A stretch of 64,000 bases of DNA from an uncultured Saprospiraceae bacterium (GCA_937872385.1 CALMSO010000024.1:1-64000); one strand, 5' to 3'. Numbered from the stretch's first letter, positions 45,802-54,870 are shown. The notes: a model not told the origin generated them from the letters alone. Numbers and translations: made by a program.

Positions 45802-48588
45802 TTAATAGCGCAACATGAAATCCAGTAGATTTTCCGCCTCGCCAAGTCCCAGTTTTTTACGTAGCCGATAGCGCTTATTTTCTACGCTGCGCACCGAAAT
45901 ATTGAGCAGCGGAGCAATTTCTTTCGATGATAAATTCATCCGTAGGTAGGCAGCCAATTTCAAGTCGCCGGGCGTCAGTTCTGGAAATTCATTTTTCAAA
46001 CGCCGAAAAAACTGCTCGTGCACTTGCGTGAAATTGGTTTCGAACATCTGCCAGTCTTGCTCGGAAGAAAGATTGGTGTCAATCAAGTGCAACAACCGCT
46101 GATAATTTTTGCGCAGCATCTGCCCGTCGGTTGCGTCGCGCACCAGCCGGATTTCCTCTTTGAGCCGCTGCAAAAGCTCGTTTTTCTGCACTAAAGTCAT
46201 GGTTGAATTGGCTAATTCCTTGCTTTTCATAATTACATCAGCTTGCAAACGCTCATTGGCAGCTTTGATACGTTGCTCTTCCAACTGTTTTTCCTTTTCT
46301 GTTTCTAAGCGCAGGCGCTGCTTGGCTAAGCGATGTTGATTCCAGCGCTCTACCAGCCACACTACTACCCCAGCCAGCAAGATGTAGAGCAGCCCCGCCC
46401 ACCAGGTTTGGTACCAAGGCATCTGCACAACGAACCGAACCTCGGCCACTTCGTCCGACAGGTTGGAGCGCACCCGAAAGGTATAATCGCCCGGTAGCAA
46501 ACGATTGAACTCCCGCTCCGGCACGGCGCGCCACTCCGACCAAGCAGTGTCGTAGCCTTCTAGCAAATAACTGTACTCCGGCATCCGGGTGAATACCGGT
46601 TGGGTAAAATAAAATCGAATATTGTGCTCCCCTGGCGACAATGCCACCGAGCCTTGGCGGTCGAGAAAACGCAAGGCATTGGGCCGCGCAAAAGCCGCCA
46701 CACCCGTGATGCGCACAGGGGCTACGGGTACTTGGGCCGACTGCGCCAGCTCCTGCCGGTTGAGCAGTGCATATCCGTCATCCAGCCCAAAGAGGTAGGT
46801 GCTGTCGTTGAGCAAGCTGATGCTTTTAAAATCGGGCACTAAAGAGAGGTAAAAAGCTGCCTGCGCCGTATCTTGTTGCAGTACAACCTTGTTGTTATAA
46901 ATTTTTAAATAATCCGTTCCGAGGCCGCGTTTGAGTAAAAAATCGCGGTCGCGCTGCAGGTCTGTGCGCAAAAGCTGCGACAAGGGCCGGAGCTGCCCGG
47001 TGGGTTTATCAAATTGTAAAAACTGCCCGCCTGATTTTATAAAAATCTGGTTATCAATCTTTTCAATATCATTTTTAAAAGCAGAAAGCAGCCCATCGCC
47101 TGCCTGAAAGGCGTAGATAGACACCACATTCTGGCACTGCTCGTCGAGCTGAATACGATACACGCCCCGATTGGGATTGACGACCCACAGGTAGCCTTCG
47201 GCGTCAAACATCATTTCCTTGACTGGCTCGGCAAAGCCTTGTATCCGGTTGCGCAGCATCCATTGTCCTTGTGCGTTTTTGCCAAATGCTACCAATCCGG
47301 TATAGGTGCCTTGCAGCAGCAAATCGGGTTGGCCAGGGTGCCGCAGCGTAGTCCAGCCGCCGGTCACATCGGAAATGCTATATGCCCGCTCCCCTTCAAT
47401 GCGAAAAGTGCCGTCGTTGTGCCCGGCTATCAATTGCCCATCGAAAGCTTCTAACTGCCAAACCTGTCCCTGAGTACCATTGACCAAACGAAACGCACCA
47501 GCGCCCGGCCAGTCGCGCACGAATACCCCTTGATTGGAGCCGAGGTAGAGTTTGCCAGCAAAAATACTGGCGGTATAAACCGAGCCAATGACCCCGTTTT
47601 TATCTTTAAAAAACACTAAGGGGCTGCTTATTTCTATCAGGTCAATGCCCTTGTCGAGGCCCACCCAAAGGTTTTGCGCCCGATCTTCATATAAAGACAG
47701 TACGGTATTATTTTGTAAGCCATTTTGCTGATTAATATGATATAATAAATCGCCCTGCGGATTAATAATATAAACGCCATTGCGAATGGTGCCTAATGCA
47801 ATATTACCATTAGAAAGGCGAATGCCCTTATTTAGTTGATCGGCTTGCAACTGCGCTTGCAAAGGCACATTCCAGCGAACAAACTGCCCACCTCGGTAGA
47901 TAAACAATTCAGAATCAGCCGTTCCAACTAAATAATCCTCCCCTTGTAAAGGTATCATACACACCACCCGGCGCTCAGCCAGTACATCACTACCTGTAAT
48001 AAAATCAAAACCGTTCGTGTTTTTTATTATAAAAAGCCCCCGATTAATAACCGGCAATATTTTTTTATGATGTACCACTTGCATAAACATAATAATATCC
48101 GGAGGCGTATGCAAGCGCACCTGCTTGTAGTCGTAGCTATAAATAGCGGAAAATGACTGAAAAAAAACCCGCCCTTCGTGTACAATGATATGCCAAAACT
48201 CTTCCCGTCGGACGACCTCATCTTGCACCGTAGCTGCCAGCGAGTGGTAGTGCAGCTTGCCGTCGGTGCCGCGCTGCCAATACCCAAATTCGCCGAAAGC
48301 CCCAGTAAACACAGTACCTTCGGCATCTGTAGCTACCGCCCGGATGGTCTGCCCGTCGGGCAAGGGATACGCCCGCCATCCCGAACCATCGAACTCCAGC
48401 AAGCCCGCAGCATTGCCCACGACCATAAAGCCTTCGCGCGTTTGCCCCACACTCCAGTTTTGGTTGTGCCCCTGGTATTGCTCTTTCGTAAAGCTGACCA
48501 CCCGCGGCGTCTCCTGCGCAGCAGCTCCGCCCGTCACCATCCACCAGCAAAGGCAGCACAGCAAAGTTCGTTGTAAAATAATTGGCAT
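45802..48588 (-). CDS. Membrane-bound Y_Y_Y-domain LuxR-type regulator
   Basis: This 928-residue protein looks like a one-component sensor-regulator. Order: signal peptide (1-25, ending AAAQ); a long periplasmic region of propeller-type repeats (about 26-670, for example NLWVGLDKGIDLIEI); a Y_Y_Y domain (about 690-745, YSYLLEGYDTAWSEWRAVPE); a transmembrane helix (about 752-772, TWWAGLLYILLAGVVVWLVE); a cytoplasmic coiled coil (about 775-865). A LuxR-type HTH ends the protein (about 871-928, LTPGDLKLAAYLRMNLSSKE then ISVRSVENKRYRLRKKL). It is built like a hybrid two-component regulator of glycan use but lacks the kinase and receiver. I infer that ligand binding outside alters DNA binding inside. 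No adjacent target operon is obvious. Confidence 0.85.
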   Translation of the reverse strand: MPIILQRTLLCCLCWWMVTGGAAAQETPRVVSFTKEQYQGHNQNWSVGQTREGFMVVGNAAGLLEFDGSGWRAYPLPDGQTIRAVATDAEGTVFTGAFGEFGYWQRGTDGKLHYHSLAATVQDEVVRREEFWHIIVHEGRVFFQSFSAIYSYDYKQVRLHTPPDIIMFMQVVHHKKILPVINRGLFIIKNTNGFDFITGSDVLAERRVVCMIPLQGEDYLVGTADSELFIYRGGQFVRWNVPLQAQLQADQLNKGIRLSNGNIALGTIRNGVYIINPQGDLLYHINQQNGLQNNTVLSLYEDRAQNLWVGLDKGIDLIEISSPLVFFKDKNGVIGSVYTASIFAGKLYLGSNQGVFVRDWPGAGAFRLVNGTQGQVWQLEAFDGQLIAGHNDGTFRIEGERAYSISDVTGGWTTLRHPGQPDLLLQGTYTGLVAFGKNAQGQWMLRNRIQGFAEPVKEMMFDAEGYLWVVNPNRGVYRIQLDEQCQNVVSIYAFQAGDGLLSAFKNDIEKIDNQIFIKSGGQFLQFDKPTGQLRPLSQLLRTDLQRDRDFLLKRGLGTDYLKIYNNKVVLQQDTAQAAFYLSLVPDFKSISLLNDSTYLFGLDDGYALLNRQELAQSAQVPVAPVRITGVAAFARPNALRFLDRQGSVALSPGEHNIRFYFTQPVFTRMPEYSYLLEGYDTAWSEWRAVPEREFNRLLPGDYTFRVRSNLSDEVAEVRFVVQMPWYQTWWAGLLYILLAGVVVWLVERWNQHRLAKQRLRLETEKEKQLEEQRIKAANERLQADVIMKSKELANSTMTLVQKNELLQRLKEEIRLVRDATDGQMLRKNYQRLLHLIDTNLSSEQDWQMFETNFTQVHEQFFRRLKNEFPELTPGDLKLAAYLRMNLSSKEIAPLLNISVRSVENKRYRLRKKLGLGEAENLLDFMLRY

Positions 48589-48992
48589 AATATTTTGATA
48601 ATCAAAGTCTTATCTGACACGCAAAAATTTTGTGGACAAAAATTTATTCGCACAATTAACGCCCTGATAGCCTCTATCGGCTACTGCATCTTCGATTGCC
48701 TAAGAGGGTATCATACGGATTTCAATAAAAGTGAGGTGTATTTTGCGCATTAAATAGTGCAATATTATGTTACAAAACACACAAATATTTAAAAATAAAC
48801 AAGCTATAAATGTTATGCAAAAAAGTATAAACTAAATTAAATACAAGCAATTGATTTTTAGGCAATTACATGTAATCCAAAACCAAAAGTTCCAAAAAAT
48901 GCTCAACTCATTTCTGACAAATACCTCTATAAATAATTAAATAATGCGAATATCGGGTTCAAATGATTAAAACATTAGGCATACGTAAAAAC

Positions 48993-49045
48993 GAACCCCA
49001 GCGGGGTGACATATTACACCAACACGGTGTCACTATTTGGGGTTC
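48993..49045. other. Nested inverted repeats in a 680-bp gene-free region
   Basis: GAACCCCA (48993-49000) pairs with TGGGGTTC (49038-49045). Inside, GTGACA (49006-49011) pairs with TGTCAC (49028-49033), and ACACC (49016-49020) pairs with GGTGT (49026-49030). There is no long T run, so it is not a standard terminator. The gene-free region 48589-49272 is otherwise AT-rich, with no other feature I can support. Confidence 0.6.
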
Positions 49046-49272
49046 AAAACCATTGATTGTCAATCAACTATAAATTTTTCATCCCTCCGGGCTTAGCTCG
49101 ATATTCGCATAAAAAACAAGAACTTGCACAAAATTCTATTTTCTTAACCGGACACTACTGATCCCAATGAACAAATAGCAATGTTCCATTACTTAGCTGC
49201 GTTTTTCGCTATGTGCCGCTTACTCTTGAAAACGGTACAATCATCAGCTAATAGTGATACAAAAACCAGCGG

Positions 49273-49578
49273 CTACTCGTTTCGGTAATACATCAAAATA
49301 GCGCCAAAGAGTGTAATAAGTGTAATAAGCACCGTAGCCATCCGGATGGAATAGCGCATATACCTTACAAAAGTCTGGATTTCTTCTTGCATATGCGGAT
49401 AGCGAGGTAGTATCTCCGCTTGCATTTTCTCAGCATTGAAAATATGGCTTGCGCCAAATTCCACCCTGTTTTGCACTAATTTTTTATATACTTTGAAAAC
49501 CCGGATACGGAAGTACAGGTTGAGAAACAACATGGCACCAAACAAGCCCCATACTAAGGCGATCAAAAAAATGAACAT
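49273..49578 (-). CDS. Small membrane protein with two hydrophobic helices, unknown function
   Basis: The protein has 101 residues. An N-terminal helix (about 1-23, MFIFLIALVWGLFGAMLFLN) is followed by a basic, then amphipathic stretch (about 24-72) and a second membrane helix (about 76-96, TVLITLITLFGAILMYY). I do not recognise the family. The start at 49578 is supported by a TACCTTTG promoter element at 49602-49595, which lies inside the longer reading frame. It lies between the long gene-free region and the CBS-pair gene, with no functional clue from either. Confidence 0.6.
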   Translation of the reverse strand: MFIFLIALVWGLFGAMLFLNLYFRIRVFKVYKKLVQNRVEFGASHIFNAEKMQAEILPRYPHMQEEIQTFVRYMRYSIRMATVLITLITLFGAILMYYRNE

Positions 49579-49594
49579 AGCCTTGCTTTTTTTG

Positions 49595-49602
49595 CAAAGG
49601 TA
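49595..49602 (-). promoter_or_regulatory. -7 element TACCTTTG before the small membrane protein
   Basis: On the minus strand TACCTTTG fits TAnnTTTG and ends 16 bases before the ATG at 49578. Confidence 0.55.
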
Positions 49603-49643
49603 TGCTTTTTGTAGCATTCTATTGTTTGGAAAGCATTTTGTGC

Positions 49644-50066
49644 TTACTGCCGGCGCGTTGTTTTCTTGGAGGGGGTAGGCGGATTTTTTAGTACAAATCG
49701 GTGTTGCTCTACCAATTCGAGCAAATCAAAAGAGCTGATAATTCCCACCAATTTTTTTTCATCGGTTACTAATAAATGATGAATTTTCTTGTTGCGCATC
49801 ATGCGGGCCGCGATGTGCACGTCGGCGTAAAGCGGGATGGTGTGAATATTGGTGGACATAATGCGGCTCACCGGGGTTTCGTCCGACAGTTTCTTCTGTA
49901 TCAGGTCTTTAGAAGTTACAATACCTAATGGCTCCCCTTCTGGCCCGACAACCGGCAGGGAATGGATTTTTTTAGTCTGCATAATATCCTTGGCATGTCC
50001 TACCGATTTGTGCGGTACCGTTGTCACTACTTGGGTAATAGCTAAATCTTTTACTTTGACATTCAT
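49644..50066 (-). CDS. CBS domain-pair protein
   Basis: This 140-residue soluble protein is made of two CBS motifs. The first is about 6-62 (VVTTVPHKSVGHAKDIMQTK then IHSLPVVGPEGEPLGIVTSK). The second is about 68-124 (ISRIMSTNIHTI-like, then HHLLVTDEKKLVGIISSFDL). CBS pairs bind adenine nucleotides and usually act as energy or ligand sensors. The C-terminal tail is short, basic and proline-rich. The ATG at 50066 is chosen because the first CBS motif begins right after it; upstream in-frame sequence to 50198 looks non-coding. Stand-alone CBS-pair proteins are common and the target cannot be inferred. Confidence 0.85.
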   Translation of the reverse strand: MNVKVKDLAITQVVTTVPHKSVGHAKDIMQTKKIHSLPVVGPEGEPLGIVTSKDLIQKKLSDETPVSRIMSTNIHTIPLYADVHIAARMMRNKKIHHLLVTDEKKLVGIISSFDLLELVEQHRFVLKNPPTPSKKTTRRQ

Positions 50067-50329
50067 AGGGTTATATTTTGCGTTTTTCCAATATAAGCCA
50101 ACTTTATGCACGCCTGCAACTGCCGTGTGATCGCTTACAAAGCAGTAAGTTCTGCCGGTTTTTGCTTTGTGCGAATGACAAATATCAGATGCCCCCATGA
50201 TTTATGCTAATGTAATAGTAATCTGGCTATCAGTGAAAATTGATCTGCATTGATAGTCAAACAATTACAAACCCAGGAATACGTTACAACTTTTTGAAAT
50301 TGGTATTAAATCAAAAAGCAGGAAATAGC

Positions 50330-51370
50330 TTAACACACGCCCGGCGTGCGCATATCTGTCTCACTTTCGAGGCAGCGATAGAAGGATTCGATGTATTCAA
50401 TCATCTCGCGGCGGGCCTCCACCGAGAGCGGCTTGAATTTGTGAATATAATCGAGAAATACTTTTTTATGCGCTTTGAAAAACTCAATGGTAGGTGCCAT
50501 CTCTTCCCCCGAATGCTCAAAGCCCAGCAGCACCCGCTCGCGCACCGTTCGGATGCCGAGCGTAGCGTCGGGGCGGGCGTAGGGCGCACTCACGATGCCG
50601 GAAAAGTCGAAATCGTAAGGCACAATGATGTTTTTGCTGCCGTCTTTGGGTTGTAATAATTTCAGGTTGCGCAGCATAGCCACCGACCAGTCCGAATTGC
50701 CAATCATATATTGAAACAGGCAGTTGCGGGTGAGATTCTCTTCCGTAAAAGTATCCTTAGGCAAGCCGTAGCAACTATTGCAAAATTTGCTGTCGGCGCG
50801 CTCGCGCATTTCGTCATCGTCTTCTACCAGCACATTGTAGCGCGTAAAAGAGCGCTTGCTTTGGCTGTCGCGGTATTTGACGCGTAGCAATTGTACCCGG
50901 AAGCTGTGCGGACTTACGATTTGGTAGAGTTTGTAAGTCAGGTATTCGCGCATGACCAACTCGTCGCTTTGTGCATTGTCAAAACAATGCGTGATCAGTT
51001 TCAGATCGTTGTGGTCATTCAGCCCGGCTGCGGCGAGTTGTTTTTTGGAAAATTTGAAATGTAAGGGCGGAAAGTCGCAAGTTCGGCGGCGGAACTTACC
51101 CCGCACCTGAAGTTTGACTTTCCAGGATTGTTTCTTGCCTTTTTCGTCTTTGAAAGTAAACAAGGCTGGCACTTCGTCTTCTGTACGCAGCGTTCTCAAT
51201 AGCGAATCTAGATCCGTTTCGATTTCTACTTTTAGCACTTCTTGGGTGTGCAATTTGTCAAAAATACTGATGCCCGGCCGCTGCTCAGCCTGTACACCCT
51301 TGGTTATCAGCAATAAAAGTAAGGCCGCGCTCCAAGCGATGAAACCATTTTTGAATATCGGGTTTTTCAT
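50330..51370 (-). CDS. Secreted protein with CotH-like features
   Basis: This 346-residue protein has a signal peptide (residues about 1-28, ending VQA-EQRPG). LKVEIETDLDSLLRTLRTED is followed by WKVKLQVRGKFRRRTCDFPP (about 83-102), which resembles the entry segment of CotH-type secreted kinases, and by LKLITHCFDNAQSDELVMRE (about 124-143). A later IGNSDWSVAMLRNLKLLQ and VPYDFDFSGIV (about 255-272) could supply the metal-binding D-x-D of a kinase-like fold. Three cysteines occur mid-protein. The match is by eye only and the family call is uncertain. The start is taken at 51370 for the signal peptide; an in-frame start at 51439 would hide it. Confidence 0.55.
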   Translation of the reverse strand: MKNPIFKNGFIAWSAALLLLLITKGVQAEQRPGISIFDKLHTQEVLKVEIETDLDSLLRTLRTEDEVPALFTFKDEKGKKQSWKVKLQVRGKFRRRTCDFPPLHFKFSKKQLAAAGLNDHNDLKLITHCFDNAQSDELVMREYLTYKLYQIVSPHSFRVQLLRVKYRDSQSKRSFTRYNVLVEDDDEMRERADSKFCNSCYGLPKDTFTEENLTRNCLFQYMIGNSDWSVAMLRNLKLLQPKDGSKNIIVPYDFDFSGIVSAPYARPDATLGIRTVRERVLLGFEHSGEEMAPTIEFFKAHKKVFLDYIHKFKPLSVEARREMIEYIESFYRCLESETDMRTPGVC

Positions 51371-51526
51371 GTCTGCATTTTTCTTTGCTGCAAAGCTGCG
51401 GCATATTTGCATGATAATGCCATATTTTTCGACCAACAAAGTAATAAAATCCGATGACTTGCTATGGAATGGCGAATTGTTGAAAGGATTTTGGGGTTTA
51501 AAAGGGCGAGCGGGGTGCAGTTGGTA

Positions 51527-52378
51527 TTAAAATAATTCTATCTGGTTTTTGACGAACTCAGCCGGTTGTTCGCTGGTGCTGGCGACGCGCTGGGCCATAG
51601 GCAGGATGCGTTTTACGACGCGGAGTTTGTGCGTATAGCGCGATTCTTCTTGGTTGTAAATGCCAAAGTGGTCAATGGTATCTATGCGCACCTTGCCGAA
51701 AGCGTGCAGTACTTGCAGATTGGGGGCAATGAGTCCGACGTGGTTGATGTTGCCTTTTCGGTCTTCAAAAAAAGCGAGATCGCCGGGCTGGGCCTCTTCG
51801 ATGAAATCAATAGCGTCGCCAAGAAATACCTGCTGGGCGGCACTGCGGGGCAGTTTGTGCCCAATGAATTTGAACAACATTTGTACCAGCCCGCTGTCGT
51901 CAATGCCAAAAGGCGAGCGACCGCCAGCCAAGAAAGGGGCATGCAGATAGCGCCGAGCAATTTTTAGAATAAATTCAGCAGCCGGGGCAATGTCACCAGG
52001 AAAAACAGCCTGCCCGCTGAAAGTGTAAGGCAATCCTTCCAACTCGAAGCGAATGCCGTCGAAATTGGGCAATTGGGCGCCGAGGGTAATCGGCATAAAA
52101 AAATCATTGGACATAATGCCCTGCATCAATTCGAGATTGTAAGCAAAATGCTCATTGTAGGTAGCAAACTCACCAGGCGTGACCGCTCGCAGTTGTGTTG
52201 CAGCTACCCAACCTACCAAATTATCCCATTGGCAGCGCACTTTTACCCATTGCCGGCCTTTGGTCTCTAGCATTTCTACCAGCTCGCCGAACAGCAATTG
52301 CGAAGCCATCTCGCTGCTATCCGAGGCGGAGGTGCGCACCGGCACTACACTCAATGGGCAGATTCCATAAGAAGCCAT
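51527..52378 (-). CDS. NlpC/P60 (C40) family protein lacking the catalytic cysteine
   Basis: This 283-residue protein has an N-terminal SH3b-like region (about 1-70, SVVPVRTSASDSSEMASQLL then GWVAATQLR) and a C-terminal NlpC/P60 domain (about 135-270). Active relatives cut peptidoglycan stem peptides with a Cys-His pair. Here the motif that is normally G-I-D-C-S-G reads FGIDDSGLVQ, with aspartate 161 (codon 51896-51898) in place of cysteine. The usual L-W-G-G before it reads FLAGG. The histidine of NINHVGLI is retained. No signal peptide is evident, as in YkfC-like relatives. It starts ATG at 52378; TTG at 52384 is less likely. The fold seems intact, so it may be a binding pseudoenzyme. Confidence 0.82.
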   Translation of the reverse strand: MASYGICPLSVVPVRTSASDSSEMASQLLFGELVEMLETKGRQWVKVRCQWDNLVGWVAATQLRAVTPGEFATYNEHFAYNLELMQGIMSNDFFMPITLGAQLPNFDGIRFELEGLPYTFSGQAVFPGDIAPAAEFILKIARRYLHAPFLAGGRSPFGIDDSGLVQMLFKFIGHKLPRSAAQQVFLGDAIDFIEEAQPGDLAFFEDRKGNINHVGLIAPNLQVLHAFGKVRIDTIDHFGIYNQEESRYTHKLRVVKRILPMAQRVASTSEQPAEFVKNQIELF

Positions 52379-52542
52379 AATCAATTGAAGTTATACGACG
52401 CTATGCCGGTTGCGGGCGCAAATTTCCGGTGCAAGTGCTGCGTATGGGTTTTTGACTGCTGTTTTCAGGGTGCAAATGTGAACATTATTTCAAAAATAAT
52501 AAATATCCCTCAAACTCCGTTCAGTTCATACACAAATATCTA

Positions 52543-52550
52543 TAAATTTG
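52543..52550 (+). promoter_or_regulatory. -7 element TAAATTTG before the second PorP gene
   Basis: TAAATTTG fits TAnnTTTG and ends 59 bases before the ATG at 52610. It lies within a longer open frame, which supports the later start. Confidence 0.5.
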
Positions 52551-52609
52551 GCGCTTCAGAAAAGCAAAAGCCAGATCATCGGTTCAGAAAATCATATATA
52601 ATTCCAAAA

Positions 52610-53671
52610 ATGAAGCAATATTTATTTTTGCTCGCAACCTTGGCAACCGCCAGCATTAGCTTTGCCCAAGACCAGCACTTCACCCAGTTTTATGCCTCCC
52701 CGCTAACGCTGAATCCCGCATTGTCAGGGGCTTTCGATGGTCGCTATCGGCTATCTTCTATCTACCGCGACCAGTGGCGCAATGTATTGGATAATCCCTA
52801 TATCACGATGGGCGGTGCCATAGATATGCGTTTCGGGCTGAATACGCGCCGAAAACGTACCAACGATGCTTTTGGAGCGGGCGTGCAGTTTTTTAGCGAC
52901 CGAGTACCTTCGATAGAATTTGCGACCAATCAAATCATGCTGTCGGGCGCATTTCACAAGGCCTTAAATAAAGCGGGCAACCAGTTTTTGAGCGGTGGGG
53001 CACAAGTAGGTATTGGGCAACGCAACATCAACTACGAGCGTATCAACTTCGCCGACCAGTTCAACGGCACCGATGGTTTTACCGACCCGACCCGAGAAAT
53101 ACTGCCGGAAAATAATTTTTCTTACGGAGACTTGTCCATTGGCTTGAATTATACCTATGCGCCTAAGCGCGCTGTAGGCGTTTTTATCGGCGGGGCTATT
53201 CATCATATCAACGAGCCAGAACTCAGTTTTTTCATCAACCGGGGGCGCCGCGAGGGCGTGCAGTTTGAAAGCACCAATCGCCTGCTGCGCAAATATACCG
53301 GTCATTTTGCTTTGCAAATACCTATGGGCGAGCGCGTGCAACTGCTGCCGCGGGCCTTGGTGTATGCGCAAGGGGCACACGTAGCGGCTAATGTAGGTTC
53401 TAATATTCGTTTTTTGCTCAGTGAATTCGGGGGCACGGCTATGCACATCGGTGGCTGGGCACGCCCGGTGCGCAATCAGGACCGCACTTTCGCCATGGAT
53501 GCGGCAGTGGTCATGCTGGGCTTGGAGGTCAATAATTTTCTCATTGGATTTAGCTACGATGCCAATTTGGGGTATCTCAACAACCTCAATCGCCGCCAAG
53601 GAGCCTTCGAGATTTCCATCGCTTTGCTAGGGCAATACGAGAACGAGACCGTGCTGTGTCCGAGTTTTTGA
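52610..53671 (+). CDS. PorP/SprF family outer-membrane protein (second, orphan)
   Basis: This 353-residue predicted beta-barrel has a signal peptide (MKQYLFLLATLATASISFAQ) and the family opening QDQHFTQFYASPLTLNPALS. Strand segments include VFIGGAIHHINEPELSFF and MLGLEVNNFLIGFSYDANLG. It is related to but clearly different from the copy at 11396. Unlike that copy, it has no adjacent type B adhesin: the neighbours are the NlpC-like gene and nusB. It may serve cargo encoded elsewhere or a general T9SS function. The ATG at 52610 gives the signal peptide; frame upstream to 52298 is spurious. Confidence 0.88.
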   Translation: MKQYLFLLATLATASISFAQDQHFTQFYASPLTLNPALSGAFDGRYRLSSIYRDQWRNVLDNPYITMGGAIDMRFGLNTRRKRTNDAFGAGVQFFSDRVPSIEFATNQIMLSGAFHKALNKAGNQFLSGGAQVGIGQRNINYERINFADQFNGTDGFTDPTREILPENNFSYGDLSIGLNYTYAPKRAVGVFIGGAIHHINEPELSFFINRGRREGVQFESTNRLLRKYTGHFALQIPMGERVQLLPRALVYAQGAHVAANVGSNIRFLLSEFGGTAMHIGGWARPVRNQDRTFAMDAAVVMLGLEVNNFLIGFSYDANLGYLNNLNRRQGAFEISIALLGQYENETVLCPSF

Positions 53672-53736
53672 ATTTGAATTTAAAAAATATAAAAGTGTAA
53701 AAAGCTGATTTATAGTTATTTAAAACAAAAAGTAAT

Positions 53737-54678
53737 TCATTCCATCAGCCCACGGCCCTCTTTTTTGATTTTGCCCTCCTTGTGGAGTTGCTTCATGAGT
53801 CGGTCGAGGATGCCGTTGATAAAATCCTTGCTTTTGTCGGTGCTGTACATTTTAGAAATCTCCACAAACTCGTTGAGCGTCACTTTGGTAGGAATGGTCG
53901 GGAAATGGAGCAATTCGCAGAGTGCCATTTTGAGCATAATCATATCAAGCACGGCCACGCGCTCGGCGTCCCAATTTTTGAGGGTAGGCTCGATGATTTG
54001 AAAAAGCTCCTGATCGGATTCGGTTACAATTTTGAACAATGCTTCGCCAAATTCGACCGTTGTTTCGGCACCGGGGCGATATTCTTCATAAAAATCGCTG
54101 GTAGCTGGCAGCGCCTTGATGGTTTTTTTCATAGCGCCGATGATGAGCGATTCGTCGTCGGTCCAAAGCGGATAATTGTCTTCCAGCAGCTCGTTGAAGG
54201 TTTCGCTGTCCATGCAATGGCGATACAAGGTCAGGAGCATCTGACGGTGGGCATCATTGTCATGGTCTGTATCCGTATTATAGACGTAAGTTTTGTATTC
54301 CTCCGATTTGGCAAATTCGGCGTAGAGGCGCCGGTAGGTATCTTCATCGGTTTTCTCTTCCAGTTTGAATAGCTTAACTAAGCGCTTGAAGCCTTCGTTT
54401 CCGCTGAGGGATCGGGTGAGTTCGTTGGTAGCCAATTTAGAAGAGAAGCGCACGTCCTCGTCGTTGGGCAATAGCTTAGCGGCGCGATTGGCACCATCTT
54501 GCCGGGCATATTCGGCGATGCGTACCAATTGCAACAAGCAAAACAGATACAGTTCAAATGATTCTCGGACGTTGTTGCGATATTGCCGCAGCGCCTCTTC
54601 GTAGCCCAGTTTTTTATCTCTACTCATGGAATAGAGCATCTGCATTACTTTTATGCGGACGTTCCTTCTGCTAAGCAT
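53737..54678 (-). CDS. nusB: Transcription antitermination factor NusB (long Bacteroidota form)
   Basis: NusB (313 residues) binds boxA RNA with NusE in the rRNA antitermination complex. The N-terminal half (about 1-150) starts MLSRRNVRIKVMQMLYSMSR and is the extension typical of Bacteroidota. The canonical helical NusB domain is at the C-terminus, with EPTLKNWDAERVAVLDMIML (about 231-250), LLHFPTIPTKVTLNEFVEIS and KMYSTDKSKDFINGILDRLM. The start at 54678 is the family start. The terminator at 54819-54860 lies in the longer reading frame upstream, which rules out the start at 54831. Confidence 0.92.
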   Translation of the reverse strand: MLSRRNVRIKVMQMLYSMSRDKKLGYEEALRQYRNNVRESFELYLFCLLQLVRIAEYARQDGANRAAKLLPNDEDVRFSSKLATNELTRSLSGNEGFKRLVKLFKLEEKTDEDTYRRLYAEFAKSEEYKTYVYNTDTDHDNDAHRQMLLTLYRHCMDSETFNELLEDNYPLWTDDESLIIGAMKKTIKALPATSDFYEEYRPGAETTVEFGEALFKIVTESDQELFQIIEPTLKNWDAERVAVLDMIMLKMALCELLHFPTIPTKVTLNEFVEISKMYSTDKSKDFINGILDRLMKQLHKEGKIKKEGRGLME

Positions 54679-54818
54679 GTGGTCAGTTAAACTTCTTTGA
54701 ATTTCTTGCGGTAATTTTTCATCAATGCAAAGAAAGTGTTTTTTTTGTAATAGCCCTATTATATAGAAAAATTCTTGCGCTTTCTGAGTGAGGAATATCT
54801 TCGGGGCCTTTACGGCAC

Positions 54819-54860
54819 TAAAAAAGCGCATCCGGATGATGGCTTACCGGATGCGCTTTT
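54819..54860 (-). terminator. Strong terminator of the BT_3928/DUF1599 unit
   Basis: On the minus strand, AAAAGCGCATCCGG (54860-54847) pairs perfectly with CCGGATGCGCTTTT (54835-54822) over an 11-base loop and runs into Ts. It begins 11 bases after the stop at 54871. The plus-strand reading also ends in TTTT, so it can work in both directions. Confidence 0.9.
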
Positions 54861-54870
54861 GCCCGCGGCT

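Noticed and set aside
48589-49272. Riboswitch or tRNA in the gene-free strip
   Set aside because: No cloverleaf or known riboswitch core could be recognised; only inverted repeats are visible.
54679-54831. N-terminal extension of nusB to 54831
   Set aside because: The NusB family starts at the MLSRRNVRIKVMQ motif (54678), and a strong terminator lies across the upstream end of the longer frame.
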